DNA of 64,000 nucleotides from Salinibacterium sp. ZJ70 (GTDB lineage: Bacteria; Actinomycetota; Actinomycetes; Actinomycetales; Microbacteriaceae): positions 2,170,001 through 2,234,000 of the forward strand of contig NZ_CP061770.1 of the NCBI RefSeq assembly GCF_011751865.2, read 5' to 3'. Below, piece by piece: positions 37,104-44,531 of this stretch (its first letter is position 1; each line of letters begins with the position of its first letter). The notes under the pieces are model-generated. The model was not told the origin of the DNA. It was given only the letters and a program-made list of their open reading frames with translations, and ran no database searches. The position numbers were made by a program, and so were the translations under genes.

Positions 37104-38103
37104 CGACGCTCGACTCGCGCACCACGAGCTCCGGCTGGAACACGACGGTGCGGGGCATGAGGCCCGGGTCGTCGGCCTCCTCGAGAAGGATGCCGAGGGC
37201 CGTGCGACCGATGAGGTGCGACGGCTGGCGGATGGAGCTGAGCGGCACGATCGTGGAGCTCGCGAAGTCGATGTCGTCGTAGCCGACGATCGCCACGTCC
37301 TCGGGTACGCGCACGTCGCCGCGCATCACGAAGGCCTGCAGCAGGCCGACCGCGAGCAGATCGTTCGCCGCGAAGACGGCGTCGTGGCGCTCGGCGGCGG
37401 GCCGAGCGACGAGCAGCTCCCCCTGCCGTCGCCCTTCGATGACCGACAGCGCCGATCCCTCGAGCACCTCGAGCTCGGCGCCCGGGACCTCCGCGATCGC
37501 CGCGCGCGCTCCCTGCAGACGGTCGGCCACCTGGCGGATGCCGAGGGGGCCGGCGACGAATGCGATGCGGCGCCTGCCCTGCTCGAGCAGATGCGTGACC
37601 GCGAGACGCCCACCCGCCACATCGTCGACCGACACCGAGCTCAGGGCGCCACCCTCGGCCACACGGTCGACGAGCACCACGGGTGTGCCGTGCTCGCGCA
37701 TGCGGGCAGCCCGCTCCTCGAGGTCGCCGAGGGGTGAGATGAGCACGCCGCGCACGCGCTGCTCCTCGAAGAGGTCGAGGTATGCGGACTCACGGTCGGC
37801 GCTCTCGCCACCGTCGCCGAGCAGGATCGAGACGCCGTGCTCGTCCGCCTCCTCTTCGGCGCCGCGGGCGATGTCGGCGAAGAACGGATTGCGGGCGTCG
37901 AGCACGACGAGCCCGACGCAGCTCGAGCGTCCGGCGCGCAGCTGTCGGGCTGCGTCGTTGCGCACGTAGCCTGTGGCGCGGATGGCGTCATGCACGCGCT
38001 CCACGACGGCGGCGGAGACGCGCTCGGGACGATTGAGCACGTTCGAGACGGTGCCCACTGAGACGCCAGCGCGCGCGGCGACGTCGCGAATCGAGACGGC
38101 CAT
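37093..38103 (-). CDS. LacI-family repressor of the rhamnose operon
   Basis: A 336-residue LacI/GalR regulator. The DNA-binding headpiece is residues 1-50 (VSIRDVAARAGVSVGTVSNVLNRP), the hinge helix follows (VRNDAARQLRAGRS), and a periplasmic-binding-protein-like effector domain fills the rest (GLVVLDARNPFF, FAANDLLAVGLLQAF, VAIVGYDDIDFAS). It is divergent from rhaI, and a perfect LacI-type palindrome lies over the predicted rhaI start site, so it very probably represses rhamnose catabolism and is relieved by a rhamnose-derived inducer. The inducer is not known from the sequence. Confidence 0.9.
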   Translation of the reverse strand: MAVSIRDVAARAGVSVGTVSNVLNRPERVSAAVVERVHDAIRATGYVRNDAARQLRAGRSSCVGLVVLDARNPFFADIARGAEEEADEHGVSILLGDGGESADRESAYLDLFEEQRVRGVLISPLGDLEERAARMREHGTPVVLVDRVAEGGALSSVSVDDVAGGRLAVTHLLEQGRRRIAFVAGPLGIRQVADRLQGARAAIAEVPGAELEVLEGSALSVIEGRRQGELLVARPAAERHDAVFAANDLLAVGLLQAFVMRGDVRVPEDVAIVGYDDIDFASSTIVPLSSIRQPSHLIGRTALGILLEEADDPGLMPRTVVFQPELVVRESSVVTR

Positions 38104-38148
38104 GTGCACTCCTTCGCCTCCCGGTGGCGTGCCCACGCTAGTCGACCC

Positions 38149-38178
38149 TTGACGACCAGCGGCTCCGCTGTCTACGGT
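38149..38178 (+). promoter_or_regulatory. predicted promoter of the rhamnose operon
   Basis: TTGACG (38149-38154) and TACGGT (38173-38178) are separated by 18 bases on the plus strand. The predicted start near 38185 is just before the LacI-type operator and 35 bases upstream of the rhaI ATG. Confidence 0.65.
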
Positions 38179-38188
38179 ACCCAGAGAA

Positions 38189-38200
38189 TGAAACGTTTCA
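38189..38200. promoter_or_regulatory. LacI-type operator of the rhamnose operon
   Basis: Perfect 12-base palindrome TGAAACGTTTCA, with the central CG typical of LacI/GalR operators. It is placed at the predicted transcription start of rhaI, where bound repressor would block initiation. It lies in the gap between the divergent lacI-type gene and rhaI. Confidence 0.8.
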
Positions 38201-38219
38201 ACGAGGAGACGCGCCACCC

Positions 38220-39386
38220 ATGACCGATCTGGCCCCCATCGCTCCCCTGCTCGACCAGCAGGCGATCGAACTGCCCTCCTGGGCGTTCGGCAACTCCGGC
38301 ACCCGCTTCAAGGTCTTCGCGCAGCCGGGCGTGCCACGCGATCCGTTCGAGAAGATCGCCGACGCCGCCCAGGTGCACCGGCTCACGGGCATCGCCCCGA
38401 CCGTCGCACTGCACATCCCATGGGACAAGGTCGACGACTATCCAGCCCTGCGCGTGCACGCCGAAGAGCACGGCGTCGCGCTCGGCACCATCAACTCGAA
38501 CACCTTCCAGGACGACGACTACAAGCTCGGGTCACTCGCCCACCGCGACGCCCACGTGCGCCAGAAGGCCATCGACCACCACTTCGAGTGCATCGACATC
38601 ATGGGAGAGACAGGCAGCCGCGACCTCAAGATCTGGCTCGCCGACGGCACCAACTACCCCGGCCAGGACGATATGCGCGGACGCCAGGACCGCCTCGCCG
38701 ATTCCCTGGCGACGATCTACGAGCGGATCGGCGACGAGCAGCGCCTCGTCCTCGAGTACAAGTTCTTCGAGCCGGCTTTCTACCACACCGATGTCCCCGA
38801 CTGGGGAACCGCCTGCGCCCAGGTCGCTGCCCTCGGCGAGCGCGCCGTCGTGTGCCTCGACACCGGCCATCACGCGCCCGGCACCAACATCGAGTTCATC
38901 GTCATGCAGCTGCTGCGCCTCGGAAAGCTCGGCTCGTTCGACTTCAACTCGCGCTTCTACGCTGATGACGACCTCATCGTGGGCGCCGCCGACCCGTTCC
39001 AGCTGTTCCGCATCCTCGTGGAGGTCATCCGCGGCGGCGGGTACGGCGACGACTCCGACGTCGCGTTCATGCTCGATCAGTGCCACAACATCGAGGACAA
39101 GATCCCCGGTCAGATTCGCAGTGTGCTCAACGTGCAGGAGATGACGGCGCGCGCTCTGCTCGTCGACCACGGCGCGCTCGATACCGCCCAGGCCGCGGGC
39201 GACGTGCTCGCGGCACACGGCATCCTCATGGACGCCTTCTACACGGATGTCCGCCCGGGCCTCACCGCCTACCGCGAGGCGAAAGGCCTTCCCGCCGACC
39301 CGATGGCCACCTATGCCGCGTCCGGCTACGCCGCCTCGGTCGCCGAGGCACGCGTCGGCGGCGCGCAGGCCGGATGGGGGGCGTGA
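38220..39386 (+). CDS. rhaI: L-rhamnose isomerase (RhaI type)
   Basis: A 388-residue TIM-barrel isomerase converting L-rhamnose to L-rhamnulose. It belongs to the RhaI type found in actinobacteria and Pseudomonas rather than the E. coli RhaA type. Barrel segments carrying metal and substrate residues include VALHIPWDKVDDY, GTINSNTFQDDDYKLGS, LKIWLADGTNYPGQDD, LVLEYKFFEPAFYHTD, VVCLDTGHHAPGTNIE, DFNSRFYADDDL and FMLDQCHNIEDK. It is the first gene of the operon and has an AACGAGGAG ribosome site. Confidence 0.93.
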   Translation: MTDLAPIAPLLDQQAIELPSWAFGNSGTRFKVFAQPGVPRDPFEKIADAAQVHRLTGIAPTVALHIPWDKVDDYPALRVHAEEHGVALGTINSNTFQDDDYKLGSLAHRDAHVRQKAIDHHFECIDIMGETGSRDLKIWLADGTNYPGQDDMRGRQDRLADSLATIYERIGDEQRLVLEYKFFEPAFYHTDVPDWGTACAQVAALGERAVVCLDTGHHAPGTNIEFIVMQLLRLGKLGSFDFNSRFYADDDLIVGAADPFQLFRILVEVIRGGGYGDDSDVAFMLDQCHNIEDKIPGQIRSVLNVQEMTARALLVDHGALDTAQAAGDVLAAHGILMDAFYTDVRPGLTAYREAKGLPADPMATYAASGYAASVAEARVGGAQAGWGA

Positions 39387-39388
39387 GC

Positions 39389-41419
39389 ATGGGCGTCGTC
39401 GCCGACCTCATCGCGCGCAGCAACCGCCTCGGCTCCGACCCGAAGATCACCAACTACGCGGGCGGCAACACCTCCGCGAAGGGCACGGCGACCGACCCGG
39501 TGACGGGTGACGGCGTCGAGCTGCTGTGGGTGAAGGGCTCCGGCGGAGACCTCGGCACCCTCACCGAGAGGGGCCTCGCCGTGCTGCGCCTCGACCGCGT
39601 GCGCGCGCTCGTCGACGTCTATCCGGGGGTCGAGCGCGAAGACGAGATGGTCGCTGCGTTCGACTACTGCCTGCACGGCACGGGCGGGGCGGCTCCCTCG
39701 ATCGATACGGCGATGCATGCGCTCGTCGACGCCGCGCACGTCGACCACCTGCACCCGGATGCCGGCATCGCCTTCGCGACCGCCGCCGACGGCGAGAACC
39801 TCACCACCGCCGCCTTCGGCGACCGGGTCGTGTGGGTGCCGTGGCGCCGCCCCGGCTTCCAGCTCGGCCTCGACGTCGCTGCGATCCGCCGCGACAACCC
39901 GCAGGCCGTGGGCTGCATCCTCGGCGGTCACGGCATCACCGCGTGGGGCGACACGAGCGATGAGGCCGAGAAGCGCAGCCGGTGGATCATCGATACCGCG
40001 CAGGCCTACATCGACGAGCACGGTCAACCCGAGCCGTTCGGCGCGCCTGTGCCCGAGAACGCTGCGCTTCCCGCCGAGGAGCGCCGCGCGAAGGCCGCCG
40101 CGCTCGCCCCCACCATCCGCCGCGTCGCCTCGTACGACAAGCCGATGGTCGGGCACTTCACCGACGACGAGCGCGTGCTCGCGTTCCTCGCGTCCGAGAA
40201 GGCGCCGCAGCTCGCGGCGCTCGGCACGAGCTGCCCCGACCATTTCCTCCGCACCAAGGTGAAGCCGCTGCTGCTCGATGTGCCCGCGGGCGCCTCCGTC
40301 GAGGAGTCGATCGCGCGCCTGCTCGAGCTGCACGAGGCCTACCGCGCCGACTACGCCGCCTACTACGAAGCCCACGCAGTCGCCGGCTCCCCCGCGATGC
40401 GGGGCGCGGATCCGGCGATCGTGCTCGTGCCGGGCGTCGGCATGTTCAGCTTCGGCGCGAACAAGCAGACGGCCCGTGTGGCGGGCGAGTTCTACCTCAA
40501 CGCCATCAACGTCATGCGCGGCGCCGAAGCGATCTCCGCCTACACACCCATCTCGGATGCCGAGAAGTTCCGCATCGAGTACTGGGCGCTGGAGGAGGCG
40601 AAGCTGCAGCGCATGCCGAGGCCGAAGACCCACGTCGGCCGCATCGCGTTGGTGACGGGCGCGGCGTCCGGGATCGGCAAGGCGATCGCCACACGCCTCG
40701 CCGCTGCCGGCGCGTGCGTCGTGGTGGCCGACCTCGACCTCGACACAGCGCAGGCCGCCGCCGCCGAGCTCGGCTCGATGGACGTCGCGATCGGCGTGCA
40801 GGTGAACGTCACCGACGCCGCCCAGGTGGAGGCCGCGATCCAGGATGCCGTGCTCGCGTTCGGCGGGGTCGACCTCGTCGTCAACAACGCGGGCGTCTCG
40901 CTCTCCAAGCCGCTGCTCGAGACCACCGAAGCCGACTGGGACTTCCAGCACGACATCATGGCGAAGGGCTCCTTCCTCGTCTCCAAAGCCGCGGCGAAGG
41001 TGCTCATCGAGCAGCAGCTCGGTGGTGACGTCGTGTACATCGCCTCCAAGAACGCGGTGTTCGCGGGACCCAACAACATCGCCTACTCGGCGACGAAGGC
41101 CGACCAGGCCCATCAGGTGCGCCTGCTCGCGGTCGAGCTCGGCGAGCACGGGGTGCGCGTCAACGGCATCAACCCGGACGGCGTCGTGCGCGGATCCGGC
41201 ATCTTCGCATCCGGCTGGGGCGCCAACCGCGCGAAGACCTACGGCATCGACGAGAACGATCTCGGCCAGTTCTACGCGCAGCGCACGATCCTCAAACGCG
41301 AGGTGCTGCCCGAGAACGTGGCGAACGCGGTCGCTGCGATCACCGGCCCGGACTTCTCTCACACGACGGGGCTGCACGTGCCCGTGGATGCGGGAGTCGC
41401 AGCGGCGTTCCTGCGATGA
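39389..41419 (+). CDS. rhaD: bifunctional rhamnulose-1-phosphate aldolase / short-chain dehydrogenase
   Basis: A 676-residue fusion. Residues ~1-400 are a class II aldolase of the RhaD/fuculose-phosphate type that splits L-rhamnulose 1-phosphate into dihydroxyacetone phosphate and L-lactaldehyde; zinc-site histidines lie in HVDHLHPDAG (117-122). From residue 418 an SDR domain begins (RIALVTGAASGIG), with NNAG and the catalytic YSATK (Tyr566, Lys570); it is thought to oxidise the lactaldehyde released. The ATG at 39389 has a GGGGGG site at good distance; a GTG at 39383, overlapping the rhaI stop as GTGA, is the alternative. It overlaps rhaB by four bases. Confidence 0.93.
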   Translation: MGVVADLIARSNRLGSDPKITNYAGGNTSAKGTATDPVTGDGVELLWVKGSGGDLGTLTERGLAVLRLDRVRALVDVYPGVEREDEMVAAFDYCLHGTGGAAPSIDTAMHALVDAAHVDHLHPDAGIAFATAADGENLTTAAFGDRVVWVPWRRPGFQLGLDVAAIRRDNPQAVGCILGGHGITAWGDTSDEAEKRSRWIIDTAQAYIDEHGQPEPFGAPVPENAALPAEERRAKAAALAPTIRRVASYDKPMVGHFTDDERVLAFLASEKAPQLAALGTSCPDHFLRTKVKPLLLDVPAGASVEESIARLLELHEAYRADYAAYYEAHAVAGSPAMRGADPAIVLVPGVGMFSFGANKQTARVAGEFYLNAINVMRGAEAISAYTPISDAEKFRIEYWALEEAKLQRMPRPKTHVGRIALVTGAASGIGKAIATRLAAAGACVVVADLDLDTAQAAAAELGSMDVAIGVQVNVTDAAQVEAAIQDAVLAFGGVDLVVNNAGVSLSKPLLETTEADWDFQHDIMAKGSFLVSKAAAKVLIEQQLGGDVVYIASKNAVFAGPNNIAYSATKADQAHQVRLLAVELGEHGVRVNGINPDGVVRGSGIFASGWGANRAKTYGIDENDLGQFYAQRTILKREVLPENVANAVAAITGPDFSHTTGLHVPVDAGVAAAFLR

Positions 41420-42843
41420 GCGTCGTCCGCGAGGGCGTCGTGGCGGCCGTCGATCTGGGGGCGACGAGCGGTCGAGTGGTTCTCGGGCGGATCTCACGCG
41501 ACGGCATCAGGATCGAGGAGGTCGCGCGGTTCCCGAACGCGCCCGTGCGCACGCCCGACGGCCTGCACTGGTCGGTCAGCCAGCTGTACCGCGACGTGGT
41601 CGAAGGACTGGCGGAGGCGGCGCGGCGCGCCCCTGACCTCGTCTCGATCGGCATCGACTCGTGGGCCGTCGACTATGCGCTGCTGCGCGAGGGGCGAACG
41701 CTCGGCGAACCGTACTCGTACCGCGACGAGCGCAACCACGCCGCGGTCGACATCGTTCACCGCCTCGTGAGCGCCGAGGAGCTGTACGCCCGCAACGGCT
41801 TGCAGCACCTGCCGTTCACGACACTCTTCCAACTCACCGCCGACCGCACCGCGGGCACCCTCGCTCTCGCCGACGGCCTGCTGCTGCTGCCTGACCTGCT
41901 CGCCTTCTGGCTCACCGGCACCGCTGTCGCAGAGCGCACGAACGCCTCGACGACAGGGCTGCTGAACGTGTCCACGCGCGAGTGGGACGCCGAGCTCGCC
42001 GAACGCCTCGGCGTGCCGGTCAGCATCCTGTCCCCGCTCGTCGAGCCGGGCACGGTGCTCGGCCCGCTGCTGCCCAGCGCGCTGCGCGGCACCGGCGCGA
42101 CGGATGCGGTGGTCACCGCCGTCGGCTCGCACGACACGGCGAGCGCTGTGGTCGCCGTGCCGTCGAGGGATCGCGACATCGCGTACGTGTCGTGCGGCAC
42201 CTGGTCGCTCGTGGGGGTCGAATGCGACGAGCCTGTTCTGAGCGAGGCGGGACGCGCCGCCGGCTTCACGAACGAGGGCGGCGTCGACGGGCGCGTACGG
42301 TACCTGCACAACGTCATGGGGCTCTGGCTGCTGTCCGAGTCGGTGCGCGACTGGGAGCGATCCGGCGAGCGCATCGACCTCGTCCGGCTCCTCACCGAGG
42401 CGGAGGCAGTCACAGCCGCGGTGCCGCTCTTCGACGCCGACGATCCCACGTTCCTCTCACCCGGCAGCATGCCCGACCGCATCCGCGCGTGGTTCGCGGA
42501 TCGCGGGCTCACTCCCCCGGGGTCGCGCGCGGAGCTCGTGCGCTCGATCATCGAGAGTCTCGCCGCAGCCTATGCGCAGACGATCCGCAAGGCATCCGAA
42601 CTCACCCGCGTCGAGGTTCGAGCCGTGCACATCGTAGGAGGCGGATCGCAGAACACGCTGCTCTGCCAACGCACCGCCGACGCCACGGGCCTCCCCGTGA
42701 TCGCCGGCCCTGTCGAGGCGACCGCGATCGGCAACGTGCTCGTGCAGGCGCGCGCCCACGGTCTCGTGGAGGGCGATCTCGCGGTGCTCCGCACCCTCGT
42801 GGCCGACACGTTCCCGCTCACGCGCTACGCGCCGCGCGACTGA
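41416..42843 (+). CDS. rhaB: rhamnulokinase
   Basis: A 475-residue FGGY-family sugar kinase phosphorylating L-rhamnulose at C1. The N-terminal ATPase-fold domain has AVDLGATSGRVVLGRI and IGIDSWAVDYALL; RNGLQHLPFTTLFQL is typical of RhaB. The second domain has VAVPSRDRDIAYVSCGTWSL and the FGGY-type C-terminal VHIVGGGSQNTLLCQRTAD and GPVEATAIGNVLVQA. Its ATG overlaps the aldolase stop (ATGA). No rhamnose transporter or rhamnose mutarotase is in the operon. Confidence 0.93.
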   Translation: MSVVREGVVAAVDLGATSGRVVLGRISRDGIRIEEVARFPNAPVRTPDGLHWSVSQLYRDVVEGLAEAARRAPDLVSIGIDSWAVDYALLREGRTLGEPYSYRDERNHAAVDIVHRLVSAEELYARNGLQHLPFTTLFQLTADRTAGTLALADGLLLLPDLLAFWLTGTAVAERTNASTTGLLNVSTREWDAELAERLGVPVSILSPLVEPGTVLGPLLPSALRGTGATDAVVTAVGSHDTASAVVAVPSRDRDIAYVSCGTWSLVGVECDEPVLSEAGRAAGFTNEGGVDGRVRYLHNVMGLWLLSESVRDWERSGERIDLVRLLTEAEAVTAAVPLFDADDPTFLSPGSMPDRIRAWFADRGLTPPGSRAELVRSIIESLAAAYAQTIRKASELTRVEVRAVHIVGGGSQNTLLCQRTADATGLPVIAGPVEATAIGNVLVQARAHGLVEGDLAVLRTLVADTFPLTRYAPRD

Positions 42844-42873
42844 GGATGCCGCCATCTCACCGGACATGCAAGA

Positions 42874-42905
42874 AGCCCCGCAACCTGGCGAGAGGTTGCG
42901 GGGCT
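42874..42905. terminator. bidirectional hairpin terminator (rhaB / tRNA-Lys)
   Basis: Perfect 13-base stem AGCCCCGCAACCT (42874-42886) / AGGTTGCGGGGCT (42893-42905) with a 6-base loop. On the minus strand, after the tRNA, it is followed by TCTTGC; on the plus strand it is 30 bases past rhaB. Confidence 0.75.
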
Positions 42906-42911
42906 ATCTCG

Positions 42912-42984
<73 letters not shown>

Positions 42985-43035
42985 ATGCCTTGCGGCTTGC
43001 TTCGGTGCCTTTCAGCGCCGAGAGACAACGATACC

Positions 43036-43539
43036 ATGACCAAAGTCATGTCTGAAATCACGCCCAGTCCCGTCCGTCTTGCTGAGGGAATCGACGCCCC
43101 CGACTTCACCCTCTCCGACCAGGATGGCAACCCCGTCACGCTCTCCGAGCTCCGCGGCCGCAAGGTCATCCTCTACTTCTACGGCGAGGCCGGCACCCCC
43201 GCGTGCACCGCCCAGGCGTGCGATTTCCGCGACCGCCTCGACGATTTCGCCGCCGAGGGCTACCAGGTGATCGGCGTCTCGCGCGACGAGGTGCCTGCGA
43301 TCGCGAAGATGGTGCGCGAGGAGAGTCTCACCTTCCCGCTGCTCGCCGACCCGACCCGCGAGGTGCACGGGCTGTACGGCACCTTCGGCGAGAAGCAGCT
43401 CTACGGGCGCACCGTGCAGGGCGTCATCCGCGCCACGTTCGTGATCGACGAGCAGGGCATCATCGAGCGCGCCTTCTACAACATCAAGGCCACGGGTCAC
43501 GTCGCGATGCTGCGCAAGCGACTGAAGCTCGCCAGCTAG
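43036..43539 (+). CDS. bcp: thioredoxin-dependent peroxiredoxin (Bcp/PrxQ)
   Basis: A 167-residue thiol peroxidase reducing hydrogen and organic peroxides with thioredoxin. The active-site segment reads EAGTPACTAQACDFRDRL: the peroxidatic Cys57 and the resolving Cys62 five residues later mark the two-cysteine PrxQ form. APDFTLSDQDGNPVTL begins the domain, and the catalytic Thr precedes Cys57. The start is uncertain: ATG at 43036 is given, while a second ATG at 43048 (MSEITPSPV) would suit a leaderless transcript from TACCAT. Its stop overlaps that of the next, convergent gene within a shared CTAG. Confidence 0.9.
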   Translation: MTKVMSEITPSPVRLAEGIDAPDFTLSDQDGNPVTLSELRGRKVILYFYGEAGTPACTAQACDFRDRLDDFAAEGYQVIGVSRDEVPAIAKMVREESLTFPLLADPTREVHGLYGTFGEKQLYGRTVQGVIRATFVIDEQGIIERAFYNIKATGHVAMLRKRLKLAS

Positions 43540-43937
43540 TCGCGCTCGGCCCGCTTCTGCGTCGACGAGACGACGCTCGGCGCGAAGAGGATCGCGAACG
43601 TCACCACCGCGACGAGCAGGATGGGCCAGCCCCATGCCGGCTGCGCCGTGGGGCCCTGGAGGGCACCCGCGCCGATCGCGAACTGCAGCACCTGCCACAC
43701 CGTCGCGGAGGCTCGCACCCACGCCTGCGCGCGGAACAGACCCACCACCGTCGCGGCCATCCACACCACGGCGAGCACGACCAGAACCGTGAGCGCGATG
43801 GCGGATCCCCACGAGGTCGGCTCGAGCACCATGAGGTCGATCAGCAGCACGACGGCGGCCGCCGTGACGGCTGCGAGCTCGAGGATGAGCAGAGCCGCAA
43901 GGCCCCAGAACAAGGGCGGACGCGTGCTGAATCTCAC
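43536..43937 (-). CDS. membrane protein, unknown function
   Basis: About 133 residues from a GTG at 43937 (RFSTRPPLFWGLAALL), with four predicted spans (about residues 9-33, 43-63, 70-90 and 97-118) and a basic C-terminus (STQKRAERD). A TTG 39 bases further upstream is possible but would add polar residues, and GATAAC just before the GTG could be a -10 element of a leaderless transcript. The family was not recognised. Confidence 0.6.
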   Translation of the reverse strand: MRFSTRPPLFWGLAALLILELAAVTAAAVVLLIDLMVLEPTSWGSAIALTVLVVLAVVWMAATVVGLFRAQAWVRASATVWQVLQFAIGAGALQGPTAQPAWGWPILLVAVVTFAILFAPSVVSSTQKRAERD

Positions 43938-44077
43938 AGAGTTATCCCATTCAGACCTATTGATCAGTCGTAACAAGTATGAAACAGTTGTCGATGGTTG
44001 ATGTGACGCTCACGACGTGGTGAGTGCGTTCGAATCAACATTCCCCCACACCAATTCGAACCCTCTTCAGCCATGCC

Positions 44078-44103
44078 CGAAAACGGCCACCCAGCCGTTT
44101 TCG
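44078..44103 (+). promoter_or_regulatory. stem-loop in the whiB1 leader
   Basis: Perfect 10-base inverted repeat CGAAAACGGC (44078-44087) / GCCGTTTTCG (44094-44103) with loop CACCCA, 40 bases upstream of the whiB1 start and before its AAAGGAG site. The 3' arm ends in TTTTCGTT, giving a U-rich tail in the RNA, so it could act as an attenuator or a stability element. This is inferred from position only. Confidence 0.5.
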
Positions 44104-44143
44104 TTCAGCGTCAACAGCATCACACTCAAAGGAGCACTGCACC

Positions 44144-44392
44144 ATGGACTGGCGTGACAAGGCCGCCTGCCTCACCGTCGACCCCGAGCTGTTCTTCCCT
44201 GTGGGGAACACCGGACCCGCCGTCGACCAGATCGAGAAGGCCAAAAGTGTCTGCGGTCGGTGCACTGTCTCCGAACAGTGCCTGCAGTACGCACTCGAGA
44301 CGAACCAGGACTCGGGAGTGTGGGGCGGTCTGAGCGAAGACGAGCGTCGCGCACTCAAGCGCCGCGCCGCCCGCGCGCGCCGCGCCTCCTGA
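44144..44392 (+). CDS. whiB1: WhiB-family iron-sulfur regulator, WhiB1 type
   Basis: An 82-residue WhiB-like protein that binds a [4Fe-4S] cluster and usually acts by contacting the principal sigma factor. The four cluster cysteines are Cys9, Cys37, Cys40 and Cys46 (MDWRDKAAC; VCGRCTVSEQC). The G-[VI]-W-G-G turn is residues 58-62, and a basic C-terminal tail (RRALKRRAARARRAS) binds DNA. The N-terminus MDWRDKAAC and DPELFFPVGNTGPA match WhiB1, an essential nitric-oxide-sensitive regulator in mycobacteria. As in mycobacteria, it is next to, and convergent with, pdtaS. The AAAGGAG site sits nine bases before the ATG. Confidence 0.93.
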   Translation: MDWRDKAACLTVDPELFFPVGNTGPAVDQIEKAKSVCGRCTVSEQCLQYALETNQDSGVWGGLSEDERRALKRRAARARRAS

Positions 44393-44455
44393 CGCCGCGC
44401 ACTGCCGCAACCGAACGCACCCGAAGCGGTCGGCAGCACTGAGACCGAGAAACTG

Positions 44456-44492
44456 AAGGCCTGGCCCCGGATCACATCCGGGGCCAGGCCTT
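44456..44492. terminator. strong hairpin terminator (whiB1 / pdtaS)
   Basis: Perfect 16-base stem AAGGCCTGGCCCCGGA (44456-44471) / TCCGGGGCCAGGCCTT (44477-44492) with loop TCACA, followed on the plus strand by TCTCGTCT. It lies between the convergent whiB1 and pdtaS genes. Confidence 0.8.
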
Positions 44493-44531
44493 TCTCGTCT
44501 GCATCGGGCGATGTGGCGCCCGGGGTCTCGA

